Origin: Chitinophaga pollutisoli
GTDB lineage: Bacteria > Bacteroidota > Bacteroidia > Chitinophagales > Chitinophagaceae
DNA length: 64,000 nucleotides
Reading direction: 5' to 3'
Assembly (NCBI RefSeq): GCF_038396755.1
Contig: NZ_CP149822.1
Span: 2,480,001 to 2,544,000 of the forward strand
Part shown: positions 53,467-62,355 of the stretch, piece by piece
How positions within the stretch are numbered: position 1 is the stretch's first letter
Layout of the letters: every line of letters begins with the position of its first letter
Notes under the pieces: generated by a model
Told to the model about the DNA's origin: nothing
Seen by the model: the letters and a program-made list of their open reading frames with translations, nothing else
Databases searched by the model: none
Made by a program: the position numbers and the translations under genes

Positions 53467-54981
53467 ATGAAATCATTGATCCGATATATGTTCGCAGGGG
53501 CTGTAGTGCTGGGGCTGGCCACTTCCTGCACCAAAGAACTGGAAATCTCGCCGGAAGGCACACCCACCACCAACAACTTCTGGAAATCCGAGCTGGACGC
53601 CATCTCCGGCGCCAATGCCATGTATCTCCCGATGGACGACGAGAACTTCTACGGCCGGGGGTACTGGTGGTTCATCAATGCCAGCGATGATATGGTAACA
53701 GGCCGTATCAAAGCCGAAGGCGACAACATCAAGAACTTCAACCGCAGCTTCATTGGCGGTTCATATACAGAAGGCCAATGGCGCATGCGTTACACGGTGA
53801 TCAAACGCGCGAACGACGTGATCAACCGCGTACCCGCCATTACCATGGATGAAACGACCAAGCGCCGCGTCATTGGCGAAGCCTATTTCATGAGCGGGCT
53901 GATGTACTTTGAACTGGCATATGCGTATGCCGACGATAAGGCGGGCGTGCCTATTGTACGCCGCGATGTTCCGCTCGACGAGAAGCCTATCCCCCGGGCC
54001 GCCAATATTGCCGCCAACTGGGATTACATTGAAAACGAGCTGAAACAGGCTTCCGGCTACCTGCCCTGGTTTGCCGACCTGAAGCCGGCGGATTACGGCC
54101 GTCCGCACAAATCAGCGGCCCTTGGCTATCTCGCCAAAATGTACCTCTACAAAAAAGACTGGGCCAAAGCGGAAGCTTATTGCGATTCACTGATCCTGAG
54201 CGGGCGCCACCAGTTGCTCGGTAAATTCTCCGATGTGTTTACCATTGCCAACAACTGGACTTCCGAGTACATCTGGAGCGCATACTCCACATCCCAGGGC
54301 CAGGGCGGCTTCGGCAGCATTTTGCCGGGCGTGATGCTTGAAAATAAAGGCTGGGGCAAATACAATGGCTGGGGATATTACATGCCCACCAAAGAGCTGT
54401 ACGACAGCTATGACCCGGCAGACAAGCGCCGCGCCGCTACCATCCTGGCGCCCGGCGACCGTTTCAAGTTCTGGGGCGATTCCATGACGTACAATTCGCT
54501 GAACAGCCTGAGCGGTTACCAGTTTAATAAATACATGGAACCGTTTTCCTATCCCGGTGGCGACCACGCCAGCAACAACGGCGACCATCCTACCACGGAC
54601 CTTTGCCTGCCGTTGCTGCGCTACGCCGAGATTTATCTCATCAAGGCCGAAGCGCGGCTCATGCAGGGAAAGAATGCTGACACCGAACTGAATGCAGTGC
54701 GTAAACGCACCGGGCTCGGCGATCTGCATAACGCTACCCTGGCCGACCTTAAGAAAGAGCGCAGGCTGGAGCTGGCCGGCGAATGGGCGAACCGCCACTA
54801 CGACCTGGTACGCTGGGGCGATGCACAGGCCGCATATGCCCAACCGCTTCATGGCGTGGGCGGCGTAGAAATCTGGCCGGCACGCGCCTTCGATCCCGCG
54901 AAGCACCACATCTGGCCTGTTCCGCAAAGCGAAATCGACAACAGCGGCGGCCTCATCTTCCAGAACGCCGGTTGGAAATAA
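53467..54981 (+). CDS. SusD/RagB outer-membrane lipoprotein
   Basis: 504 residues. Lipobox VLGLATSC (Cys21), then a SusD fold: SPEGTPTTNNFWKSELDA at the start, tetratricopeptide-like helices (GEAYFMSGLMYFELAYAYAD) and the C-terminal LRYAEIYLIKAEARLMQGKN with RRLELAGEWANRHYDLVRWGD. It forms the lid of the SusC channel and binds the substrate at the cell surface. Starts 21 bases after the SusC stop. Ligand unknown, but the following phosphatase fusion suggests a phosphate-bearing compound. Confidence 0.95.
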   Translation: MKSLIRYMFAGAVVLGLATSCTKELEISPEGTPTTNNFWKSELDAISGANAMYLPMDDENFYGRGYWWFINASDDMVTGRIKAEGDNIKNFNRSFIGGSYTEGQWRMRYTVIKRANDVINRVPAITMDETTKRRVIGEAYFMSGLMYFELAYAYADDKAGVPIVRRDVPLDEKPIPRAANIAANWDYIENELKQASGYLPWFADLKPADYGRPHKSAALGYLAKMYLYKKDWAKAEAYCDSLILSGRHQLLGKFSDVFTIANNWTSEYIWSAYSTSQGQGGFGSILPGVMLENKGWGKYNGWGYYMPTKELYDSYDPADKRRAATILAPGDRFKFWGDSMTYNSLNSLSGYQFNKYMEPFSYPGGDHASNNGDHPTTDLCLPLLRYAEIYLIKAEARLMQGKNADTELNAVRKRTGLGDLHNATLADLKKERRLELAGEWANRHYDLVRWGDAQAAYAQPLHGVGGVEIWPARAFDPAKHHIWPVPQSEIDNSGGLIFQNAGWK

Positions 54982-55011
54982 CTATAACCTGAATATTACC
55001 ATTTACTGCAG

Positions 55012-55042
55012 ACTCCCGTTATTAGCGGGAGTTTGCTATTTT
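55012..55042 (+). terminator. Weak terminator or attenuator after susD
   Basis: Seven-bp stem ACTCCCG with CGGGAGT, then TTTGCTATTTTT. It lies 11 bases before the next ATG, so it may only reduce read-through to the phosphatase fusion gene. Confidence 0.5.
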
Positions 55043-55052
55043 TAAAAGACCG

Positions 55053-56864
55053 ATGAAACACATTATCACATGCTTCCTGCTTTGCTGCGGCCTCGCGGGT
55101 GCAAAGGCGCAGTACACCGCAGGCAACGCGCATTCCCACAACGATTACCTGCAGGCCATCCCATTCGAGAAAGCTTTTTCGCTGCACTTCGGATCGATAG
55201 AGGCAGATGTATTCCTGAAAGGCGGCGAGCTATATGTGGCGCATACGCCAGGCGAGATCGATACTGCGAAGACATTGCGCAAATTCTACCTGGAACCGCT
55301 CCGCGAAAAAGCCCGTGCAAAAGCCGGCGTGTTCGGAGAAACGAAACAGCAATTGCAGATCCTGATCGATTTCAAAACGGAAGCGGCTCCCACGATGGAC
55401 GCACTCCTACGCCAGCTCCGCGATTTCCCGGAACTGATGAACCATCCCAAACTGACGTTCGCCATCAGCGGTAACCGTCCACCGCAGGCGCAATGGCCTT
55501 CATACCCGTCCTGCATCGCCTTCGACGGCCGGCCGGGCGTGCCCTATGCCGCGGAAGAATTGAACAAAGTCGCGCTCATCAGCGACAATTTCCGGAACTA
55601 TAGCCAGTGGAATGGAAAAGGAATCCCTGTAGCGGAAGATCTCGCGAAGATGGAGAAAGTCATCGCCCAGGCGCATGCCGCGGGCAAGAAGTTCCGCTTC
55701 TGGGCCACACCCGACGATGTAAACGCCTGGAAGACGATGATGAAGCTGGGTGTAGATTACATCAATACCGACAAAACCGATGAACTTGCCGCATACCTCC
55801 GCAACCGCGTACAGTCGCAATTCCAGGGGGATACGGCGCACAAGGTTTATAAACCCGCCTACCGCAATAACGACCGGCAAAGCAAAGTCAAAAATGTTAT
55901 CCTGCTGATTGGCGACGGGATGGGGTTGGCGCAGGTGTACGCGGGTTATACCGCCAATTTCGGACAGTTGAATCTCTTCGGGATGCTGAACATCGGCTTC
56001 AGCAAAACGGCATCCTCCGACAGTTACATCACCGATTCCGCCGCAGGGGGAACGGCCATGGCGTCGGGTAAAAAAACGAAGAACAGATCGGTAGGCGTGG
56101 ATCATACCGGCGTGGCCATTCCGGCCATTCCCGACCTGGCGGCGCCGCTGGGCATCAGGAGCGCGCTCATTACCTCCGGCGACCTGACCGACGCCACGCC
56201 CGCCGCGTTTTACGGGCATACCACCGAGCGCGACCGGCACGCGGAAATTGCGGCCGGATTGCGGGAAAGCCCTGTGAGCTTGCTCATCGGCGCCGGCGGA
56301 AAACACTTCGAAGGGGTGGAAGCAGACCTCCGGAAAAAAGGTTTCACCATCGTGCGGGAGCTCACCGCAGCAGATACGATCAGGAGCAGGAAATTCATGG
56401 TGCTGACCGACAGTGCGCAGCTGCGCATCGCACAGGGCCGCGGCGACTTCCTCACCCGTTCTTTGCGAACCGCAATCAGGTCGTTGCAACGGCGGCCCGG
56501 GGGATTCTTCATCATGGAGGAATCCGCACAGATCGACTGGGGCGGCCACATGAATTCGGTACCTTACCTCACTTCGGAGATGCTGGATTTTGACCGCGCC
56601 ATCGGCGAAGCCATGCGATTTGCCGACAGCAACGGCGAAACTTTGGTGATCGTGACGGCGGACCATGAAACCGGCGGCCTCACGCTCCTGGATGGCGATA
56701 TCTCAAAAGGCTATGTCGACGGGCATTTCAGCACCAACGACCATACCGCCTTGATGGTGCCCGTTTTCGCTTATGGCCCGCATTCCGGAGACTTCCGCGG
56801 CGTTTATGAAAACACGGAAATCTTCCATAAGATCATGCGGATCCTGCGCCGTTATCAGAACTGA
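55053..56864 (+). CDS. Phosphodiesterase-alkaline phosphatase fusion protein
   Basis: 603 residues: signal peptide (1-19), a GDPD/PI-PLC-like domain (about 20-255: GNAHSHNDYLQAIPFEKAF, SIEADVFLKGGELYVAHTPG, VDYINTDKTDELAAYL) and an alkaline phosphatase domain (about 285-600) with VILLIGDGMGLAQ (metal Asp), SYITDSAAGGTAMASGKK (Ser nucleophile), FFIMEESAQIDWGGH, VTADHETGG and a final His (STNDHTAL). The two active sites could first split a phosphodiester and then release free phosphate. Secreted or periplasmic. It follows SusC/SusD directly, suggesting phosphorylated substrates. Confidence 0.88.
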   Translation: MKHIITCFLLCCGLAGAKAQYTAGNAHSHNDYLQAIPFEKAFSLHFGSIEADVFLKGGELYVAHTPGEIDTAKTLRKFYLEPLREKARAKAGVFGETKQQLQILIDFKTEAAPTMDALLRQLRDFPELMNHPKLTFAISGNRPPQAQWPSYPSCIAFDGRPGVPYAAEELNKVALISDNFRNYSQWNGKGIPVAEDLAKMEKVIAQAHAAGKKFRFWATPDDVNAWKTMMKLGVDYINTDKTDELAAYLRNRVQSQFQGDTAHKVYKPAYRNNDRQSKVKNVILLIGDGMGLAQVYAGYTANFGQLNLFGMLNIGFSKTASSDSYITDSAAGGTAMASGKKTKNRSVGVDHTGVAIPAIPDLAAPLGIRSALITSGDLTDATPAAFYGHTTERDRHAEIAAGLRESPVSLLIGAGGKHFEGVEADLRKKGFTIVRELTAADTIRSRKFMVLTDSAQLRIAQGRGDFLTRSLRTAIRSLQRRPGGFFIMEESAQIDWGGHMNSVPYLTSEMLDFDRAIGEAMRFADSNGETLVIVTADHETGGLTLLDGDISKGYVDGHFSTNDHTALMVPVFAYGPHSGDFRGVYENTEIFHKIMRILRRYQN

Positions 56865-57283
56865 CGGCGCTGATAAGGGATACCCTTGCCCATTTCGCAG
56901 TACAATTTCAGGCTGTAAAGAAACCATCCCCAGTTGTAGTTGCAGGCGCGGTAAAATTCCGTCAGCTCGCGCCAGTTGCTATGTTTGAGGGTGACGGCGG
57001 TGGTTTTCTCCCGCTGTTCGATATCGAATGAAAGGAAAGTGCCTACCCACTCCTGGTCGGATTCCACGCACTCCCAGCGGATGCGCTCCGGGCGGTCCAT
57101 CACGAGCACCTTGAAACGGGTGGCGTAGTTATCGTCAAAATCGAATTCGTTGATAAACCCAACTTCGGGCTTAACGATGAGTTTTTCGGTCCAGATTTCG
57201 AAAAGACCTTCCTTCGTCGTTAACGCGTCGAATATTTTATCCGCCGGCGCTTTGACATACTGCGTTTGTTCAATGTTGTACAT
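56855..57283 (-). CDS. SRPBCC (START-like/AHSA1) domain protein
   Basis: 142 residues, one helix-grip domain: VKAPADKIFDALTTKEGLFEIWTEKL at the start and WGWFLYSLKLYCEMGKG at the end, as in Aha1-like SRPBCC proteins. These bind small hydrophobic ligands; the ligand is unknown. Its stop overlaps the 3' end of the convergent phosphatase fusion gene by ten bases. Cytoplasmic and monocistronic. Confidence 0.82.
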   Translation of the reverse strand: MYNIEQTQYVKAPADKIFDALTTKEGLFEIWTEKLIVKPEVGFINEFDFDDNYATRFKVLVMDRPERIRWECVESDQEWVGTFLSFDIEQREKTTAVTLKHSNWRELTEFYRACNYNWGWFLYSLKLYCEMGKGIPYQRRQF

Positions 57284-57443
57284 ACTGGATGAAGTTGAAA
57301 GCTGCTATAATACGCATTATTAAAAAGATAATGTTTATTTCGACATAAATGTGCTATCGCCATATGGCCGGAAAAACTTAAATTGAGTATACCGCTGATC
57401 GTCAACCAGAATCTAAATCTTCTTATCCCCAAATCCACCAATC

Positions 57444-57920
57444 ATGCCGACCACTACTTCCGTCCAGACAACGAGATTGTTGCAGGGTGCGCTTTTTGCG
57501 GGACTCCTCGTCTGGTTGCTGGACGGAACGGCGGCGGTTATCCAGACGGATTTCCGGGCCGACCGGGTTTTCAAATACGTGGCGAGCGCGGCCGCGGGGC
57601 GTTCAGCTTTTGCGGGCGGTGGTGAATTCATCTTGTTGGGATTATTCCTTCACTTCCTGGTGGCATTCGGATGGAGCCTGTTGTTCTTCTGGCTATACCC
57701 GAAGGCAAGCCTGCTGCAAGGCCATCGCTGGATCACCGGTTGCGTTTACGGCATTTTCGTGTGGGCGGCCATGTTTTTTTTCATCGTTCCCTTATCGCTG
57801 GCGCCGCAGGGGCCGCTTACGTTACAGGGTGCGTTAACGGGTATCGCCATTCACATGGTGTGCGTGGGGTTGCCCATCGTGCTCACGGCCTGGTATTGGT
57901 ACAGGCGGCCCAAAGCCTGA
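57444..57920 (+). CDS. Small four-helix membrane protein of unknown function
   Basis: 158 residues with four hydrophobic segments (about 12-34, 62-84, 95-116 and 130-150) separated by short loops, including FRADRVFKYVASAAAGRSAF and PKASLLQGHRWITG. I do not recognise a named family with confidence; YagU-like membrane proteins have a similar layout. Its stop abuts the stop of the dienelactone hydrolase gene on the other strand (TGATCA at 57918-57923). Confidence 0.6.
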   Translation: MPTTTSVQTTRLLQGALFAGLLVWLLDGTAAVIQTDFRADRVFKYVASAAAGRSAFAGGGEFILLGLFLHFLVAFGWSLLFFWLYPKASLLQGHRWITGCVYGIFVWAAMFFFIVPLSLAPQGPLTLQGALTGIAIHMVCVGLPIVLTAWYWYRRPKA

Positions 57921-58772
57921 TCAGGCGAGCGTTTCCTTAAACACTTTCAACGTTCTTTCCCACGCCAGCTTCGCGGCCGCCTCATTGTAGCGCGCGGCGG
58001 AAGTATCGTTGTGGAACGCGTGCTGCGTTCCGGGATAGATGTACAATTCATATTTGACACCCGCCGCCTTCAGAGCGGCTTCGTATGCAGTGATGCCAGC
58101 GTTCACGCGTTCGTCGGTTTCCGCGTAATTGAGCAGCAGGTGCGCTTTTATTTTCGGCACATCCGCCACATCCGCCTGCATCCCGTAAAAAGCCACGGCG
58201 GCATTCAGCTTCGGATCGTTCACGGCGAGCTGGTTAGCCATCGCACCACCCCAGCAAAATCCTACGCAGCCGGTTTTGCCATTGGCATCGGAGCGGTTCC
58301 GCAGGTATTCGAGGGAAAGCAAATAGTTTCTGAGATTCTGCGCCTTGTCGAGCTGACCGATTTTGGTGCGGCCCTCATCTTCGTTCGCGGGCGTACCGCC
58401 GAAAACCGACAGCGCATCCACGCCCAGCGCGGTGTATCCCGCGGCGGCCGCGCGGCGCGTCACGTCTTTGATGTGCGGCGTCAATCCGCGGTTCTCATGA
58501 ATTACCACGACGCCGCCGCGTTTACCGCCCGCTTTCGGGCGAACGAGATATCCTTTCATGGTTACGCCGTCGCCCGGGTAGCTGACGTCTTCTTCGATCA
58601 GATCGTCGCGCAGCGGTTCGGCTGCGCGGGCGTAGTTGGATTCCAGCAACGGGAGAACGGCCAGCGCTGCGGCCATGGTACCGGTGAGCTTCGCCAGCCG
58701 GCTGATGAATTCGTCGCGGCGGAGGGGCTTGTGGGTATATTCGTCGAAAAGGTCGATGATATTTTGATCCAT
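57921..58772 (-). CDS. Dienelactone hydrolase family protein
   Basis: 283 residues, alpha/beta hydrolase. An N-terminal segment (RRDEFISRLAKLTGTMAAALAVLPLL) looks like an export signal or membrane anchor. Catalytic motifs: VVIHENRG, the nucleophile elbow GCVGFCWGG with Cys, the Asp in LLNYAETDERVN and the His in YPGTQHAFHND. Dienelactone hydrolases cleave cyclic esters, but the family is broad. ATG 58772 (MDQNIIDLFDEY) is used; ATG 58790 is an alternative six codons upstream. Confidence 0.87.
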   Translation of the reverse strand: MDQNIIDLFDEYTHKPLRRDEFISRLAKLTGTMAAALAVLPLLESNYARAAEPLRDDLIEEDVSYPGDGVTMKGYLVRPKAGGKRGGVVVIHENRGLTPHIKDVTRRAAAAGYTALGVDALSVFGGTPANEDEGRTKIGQLDKAQNLRNYLLSLEYLRNRSDANGKTGCVGFCWGGAMANQLAVNDPKLNAAVAFYGMQADVADVPKIKAHLLLNYAETDERVNAGITAYEAALKAAGVKYELYIYPGTQHAFHNDTSAARYNEAAAKLAWERTLKVFKETLA

Positions 58773-58817
58773 ATGCAACAGGGTTTTCATCAAGTTAAAT
58801 TTTTTTGCCGTAAACGG

Positions 58818-58849
58818 AAACGGGCGCCTGTTCCAGCAAGCGCCCGTTT
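58818..58849 (-). terminator. Terminator-like hairpin after the AhpD-like gene
   Basis: Ten-bp stem AAACGGGCGC with GCGCCCGTTT around 12 bases; the T run on the minus strand is short and broken. Confidence 0.5.
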
Positions 58850-58881
58850 GTTAATGGTTATTCCTGATAGCTGTGTTTATG

Positions 58882-59322
58882 TTAATCAAGCGCCGGTTTC
58901 AAATGCGTAGCCACGCCGATGCGGTTCCAGGCATTGATGACGATCACGGCCATGATCAGCTGCGCGATATATTCTTCGTCGAAAACCCTGGCCGCGTGGG
59001 CATATGTTTCTTCGGAAAGGCCCTGGTGGATGAGTGTCACTTCTTCCGTTACTGCTAAAATTACCTGTTCTTCTTCCGTAAAGAAATCCGTTTCGCGCCA
59101 GTTGGTGAGGGTAAACAACCTCCGCGAAGATTCTCCCAGCGCCAGCGCATCATTCCCATGGATGTCCATGCAATACGTACAGCCGTTGATTTGCGAGGCG
59201 CGGATGCGGATCAGTTCGTGATGCAGCGGCGCGATGCGGGTGGTGGTGAGATATTTTTCGAGATGAACGACAGCGGCGTATCCTGCGGGGGCGGCTTTCC
59301 GGATGTTGACTCTTTGTGACAT
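58882..59322 (-). CDS. Carboxymuconolactone decarboxylase/AhpD-like protein
   Basis: 146 residues. The AhpD-like core has the redox motif INGCTYCMDIHGNDA (Cys-x-x-Cys and His), followed by helices TEEEQVILAVTEEVTLI and a C-terminal IAQLIMAVIVINAWNRIGV. Such proteins act in peroxide defence. The start MSQRVNIRKAAPAG is chosen because the longer frame adds an unrelated 22 residues. It lies 71 bases downstream of a Crp/Fnr regulator on the same strand, a common pairing in this phylum. Confidence 0.88.
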   Translation of the reverse strand: MSQRVNIRKAAPAGYAAVVHLEKYLTTTRIAPLHHELIRIRASQINGCTYCMDIHGNDALALGESSRRLFTLTNWRETDFFTEEEQVILAVTEEVTLIHQGLSEETYAHAARVFDEEYIAQLIMAVIVINAWNRIGVATHLKPALD

Positions 59323-59393
59323 GATGTTTCGATTTTTGTAACACAAAGTTCCGGCAGAAAAGGAGTTCCATTTCTTGATCCAGTTCAAGAAAA

Positions 59394-59966
59394 CTAACCG
59401 CGCTTCGCCCTGATCCGGCTCAGGAACTCAGCCGTAAAGCCGAGGTAAGACGCCAGCATATATTGCGGCACACGCTGCAGAAAGCCGGGGAATAATTGCC
59501 GGAAATGATCGTACCGTTCCTCGCCTGTATTCCCGAAAATATACGTCACGCGTTGCAGCGCCGCGGCCAGCGCGCGTTGGGAGATGATGCGGAAATAACG
59601 CTCCAGCTGCGGGAGTTTTTCGAAAAGTTCGTCTTGCCGGTCGCGGTACAAAACCATGCATTCCGTATCTTCAATAGCCTGAATATTGTATGCCGAAGGC
59701 TTCCCGGATTCGAGGCTGAAGTAATCGGTGATCCACCAGTTTTCGATGGCGAAGTGATTGGTGAGCTCCGTATCCTTTTCCGTGACCTGGAATGTTCTGC
59801 AGCAGCCCTGGATGATGAAGTAGTTCGCCGTGCAGATATGCCCCGCGCGCAGCAACAGGTCTTTCCTGCGATAGCTGCGCCGTTCGAGATAGGTTTGCAG
59901 GATATCGCCGGCTCCTTCGGGCAGCGGCGCGAATTTTTCGATATGGGCCGTCAGTTCGGATATCAT
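59394..59966 (-). CDS. Crp/Fnr-family transcriptional regulator
   Basis: 190 residues. Cyclic-nucleotide-binding fold (about 20-125: RRSYRRKDLLLRAGHICTANY, FQVTEKDTELTNHFAIENWW) followed by a helical C-terminus with the HTH region QYMLASYLGFTAEFLSRIRA. No cysteine cluster for an Fe-S centre and no canonical cAMP Arg-Ala pair, so the signal is unknown, as for many Bacteroidota members. Transcribed ahead of the AhpD-like gene, which may be its target. Confidence 0.88.
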   Translation of the reverse strand: MISELTAHIEKFAPLPEGAGDILQTYLERRSYRRKDLLLRAGHICTANYFIIQGCCRTFQVTEKDTELTNHFAIENWWITDYFSLESGKPSAYNIQAIEDTECMVLYRDRQDELFEKLPQLERYFRIISQRALAAALQRVTYIFGNTGEERYDHFRQLFPGFLQRVPQYMLASYLGFTAEFLSRIRAKRG

Positions 59967-60039
59967 TCGCGCAAATTAGACTTTTTGGCGTCAACAAACG
60001 GGCGCCGCATTTTGTAATTCCTGAATCAAACCCACAATT

Positions 60040-60948
60040 ATGCTCCTACGCGACAAGCTATCACTGGTACAGGTGTTCCGGATGACCTGGAAGCTGGATA
60101 TAACGATGATCGTTTTTTGTACGATGGCGTATTATATTGACACCTACTGGTTGCGGGAGCATATATCCATTCCACTGAGCATTACGGCGGTGCTGGGAAC
60201 GGCGCTGGCATTTTTCATCGGGTTCAACAACAACCAGGCGTACGACCGGTGGTGGGAAGGCCGCAAGATCTGGGGTTCGCTGGTGAATGATTCGCGCACC
60301 TGGGCCAGGGATCTCATGGCTTTTGTGGGGGAAGATGACGGGGTGGGACAAGGGTACACGCTGGCGCGGCGCATGGTGTTCCGGCACCTGGCGTTCGTGT
60401 ACGCATTGAAGTCGGCTTTGCGGAAAGACGGGGATACATATTACCAGGGGTACCTTAATCCCGATGAAGTCGATGCTGTGGCGGCAAGCAAGAACGCGCC
60501 GAACGCCATCCTGCAGCTGCAGGCCAATGATTTGCGCACCCTCCGCGAACTGGGCGCGGTAGACGGCTTCCTTTTCCGGGATCTCAACTCCCGGCTCACG
60601 GCATTTTCCGACCAGCTAGGCATGTGCGAGCGGATCCGGAACACGATTTTTCCACCCAGTTACTTATTCTTTACCCGTGTTTTCATCTGGTTTTACGTGA
60701 TGATGACCACCTTCAGCCTCACAGAAAACATCGGCGGCTGGGCGATCCTTTTCGGCTGGGCGGTAGGGTTCGTATTCCACGTTACCCATCAGAACGGATT
60801 GAGTATCATGGACCCTTTCGAAACCAACCCCATGTCACTGCCATTGAACAGCATCTCCCGGACGATCGAGATCAACCTGCTGGAGATGCTGGGGCACAGC
60901 CCGCTGCCTTCGCCGGTGGAACCGGTGGGCAAGTTGTATATTCTGTAG
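60040..60948 (+). CDS. Bestrophin-family anion channel
   Basis: 302 residues, UPF0187/bestrophin family. Two N-terminal membrane helices (about 22-70) and two more near 205-255, with family motifs SLSITAVLGTALAFFIGFNNNQAYDRWWEGRK and a central cytoplasmic helix region. The closing segment PFETNPMSLPLNSISRTIE is also typical. Bacterial relatives form pentameric channels for ions. Monocistronic. Confidence 0.92.
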   Translation: MLLRDKLSLVQVFRMTWKLDITMIVFCTMAYYIDTYWLREHISIPLSITAVLGTALAFFIGFNNNQAYDRWWEGRKIWGSLVNDSRTWARDLMAFVGEDDGVGQGYTLARRMVFRHLAFVYALKSALRKDGDTYYQGYLNPDEVDAVAASKNAPNAILQLQANDLRTLRELGAVDGFLFRDLNSRLTAFSDQLGMCERIRNTIFPPSYLFFTRVFIWFYVMMTTFSLTENIGGWAILFGWAVGFVFHVTHQNGLSIMDPFETNPMSLPLNSISRTIEINLLEMLGHSPLPSPVEPVGKLYIL

Positions 60949-61013
60949 GGATACGGAATCCGGATTTAATATTGTAATTTACGGGTATCAGTCCTCAGCC
61001 AAACTGTTATCCT

Positions 61014-62018
61014 ATGTTCGTAGTAGATCGTCCTGCTATCATGAATTTCGACGTCCCGGAGCATCTGAAAAACCGCGTTACCATTTCAGACCGGCTACCG
61101 TCCCAATACCACTCCCATCGCGTACCGGGAACGAAGGTGCATTATACCGAAGGTTCATTCGGCGCATATTTCAAACAGGAATTTATCAGTGATGATTTTA
61201 TCATCGGCTGGTTGAATTTCGACATCCGGGAGCACGTTTACCTTTATCCCATCACGGAAACCCCGTTATTGGCGCTTTACACCGGATTTGAAGGCAATAT
61301 TCCCTGCGAACTGCAAGGTTCGGCGGCGAAGCTCATGCTTCCGGAAAAGAAGTTTGCTTTCTACTATGTGCCGCCCATGGCATTCAACCGTGCGGAATTC
61401 GCACCGGCGCATTATACTGCGGTGTACATTTCCTTTTCCAATTCCTTCATGCAACGGTTCACCAACAAATACGAGGCATATAAAACGCTCGTGGATAAGC
61501 AGTTGCGTGGAGAGCAGGAAGGGGAACAGAAAAACCTTATCCCCACGGGCCACGCCGAAAAGGAGCTTTTTAAAGCCATGCGCAGCTACGACCAAAGCGA
61601 AGCCATGATGGAATTCCATTTGCAGGGGAACGTGATGGTGCTCACCGCCCAGTACTTCAATCTCCTCCTCAACCGCCGCCAGGTGCCGCCAACCCTCCTC
61701 CACGCGTGCGATTACATCCAGGAAAATCTGGGAGAAGACCTTTCCGCCGCCACCATTGCCCGGAAAGTAGGATCGCACTCCATGGCGCTCAACAAGTTGT
61801 TCAAAGATCAATACGGCAAAAACGTTCGCCAGTACCTCACCCAAAAGCGGCTGGAAGAAGCGGAATACCGCCTGATTACCACCAACGAGCTCGTCTGGGA
61901 AATCGCGGCTTTCACCAACCTCACCGACGCATCCCATCTCGTGCGCCTTATCCGCGGCAAACACGGCATCACCCCCGAAGAATTCCGCGAAAAGAATAGA
62001 CTACACCGCGCAGGGTGA
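61014..62018 (+). CDS. AraC-family transcriptional regulator
   Basis: 334 residues. The N-terminal 230 residues form a ligand or dimerisation domain of unknown type; the C-terminal 100 are two helix-turn-helix motifs (LSAATIARKVGSHSMALNKLFKDQYG and LVWEIAAFTNLTDASHLVRLIRGKHGITPEEF). The first HTH follows HACDYIQENLGEDL, the usual AraC lead-in. Its target is not evident; neighbours are a bestrophin and an alpha/beta hydrolase. Confidence 0.9.
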   Translation: MFVVDRPAIMNFDVPEHLKNRVTISDRLPSQYHSHRVPGTKVHYTEGSFGAYFKQEFISDDFIIGWLNFDIREHVYLYPITETPLLALYTGFEGNIPCELQGSAAKLMLPEKKFAFYYVPPMAFNRAEFAPAHYTAVYISFSNSFMQRFTNKYEAYKTLVDKQLRGEQEGEQKNLIPTGHAEKELFKAMRSYDQSEAMMEFHLQGNVMVLTAQYFNLLLNRRQVPPTLLHACDYIQENLGEDLSAATIARKVGSHSMALNKLFKDQYGKNVRQYLTQKRLEEAEYRLITTNELVWEIAAFTNLTDASHLVRLIRGKHGITPEEFREKNRLHRAG

Positions 62019-62355
62019 TTTTTTTCACTTCGTACAATTTCCGGCCCGGCACATACAATGCCGCATGGCCTCCTTTTGTCAATTTTACGGTACAAGGTGA
62101 CACGCCTGGCTGAGGCTGACTCACCCCGAAGAACCGGCCCGGGCCCTCTTCCTGAAAACTGGTAATGCATTTATAAATCACTGTGAGACAATACCCTTAG
62201 TGTTTTTCTCCAGTTTAGCGTAAGACAAAGAAATCAGACAAGAATCCCCGTTCCCCAAATTTAGACTTGAGACACCTGGAATAAAAAAGCCGGCGCTCAG
62301 CACCGGCTTTTTGTATAATGGGATTGTATGATTCATACAACCGGATTGTACGAAC
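62019..62355. other. Convergent intergenic region
   Basis: 337 bases with no gene I can support. Near 62095-62170 a stretch has a chance-like resemblance to a thiamine riboswitch core but lacks its closing stem. A bidirectional terminator lies at 62284-62312. Confidence 0.5.
62284..62312. terminator. Bidirectional intrinsic terminator
   Basis: Ten-bp stem AAAAAGCCGG with CCGGCTTTTT around nine bases, between convergent genes. Confidence 0.88.

Noticed and set aside
62095..62170. Thiamine-riboswitch-like words (CTGAGG, ACCCCGAAGAACC, CTGGTAATGC)
   Set aside because: The closing GCG-AGGG strand and its partner are missing, and no gene lies downstream on that strand.
61808..62181. Minus-strand small frames across the end of the AraC gene
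   Set aside because: They run antisense through conserved AraC helix-turn-helix codons and have no supporting start or homology pattern.
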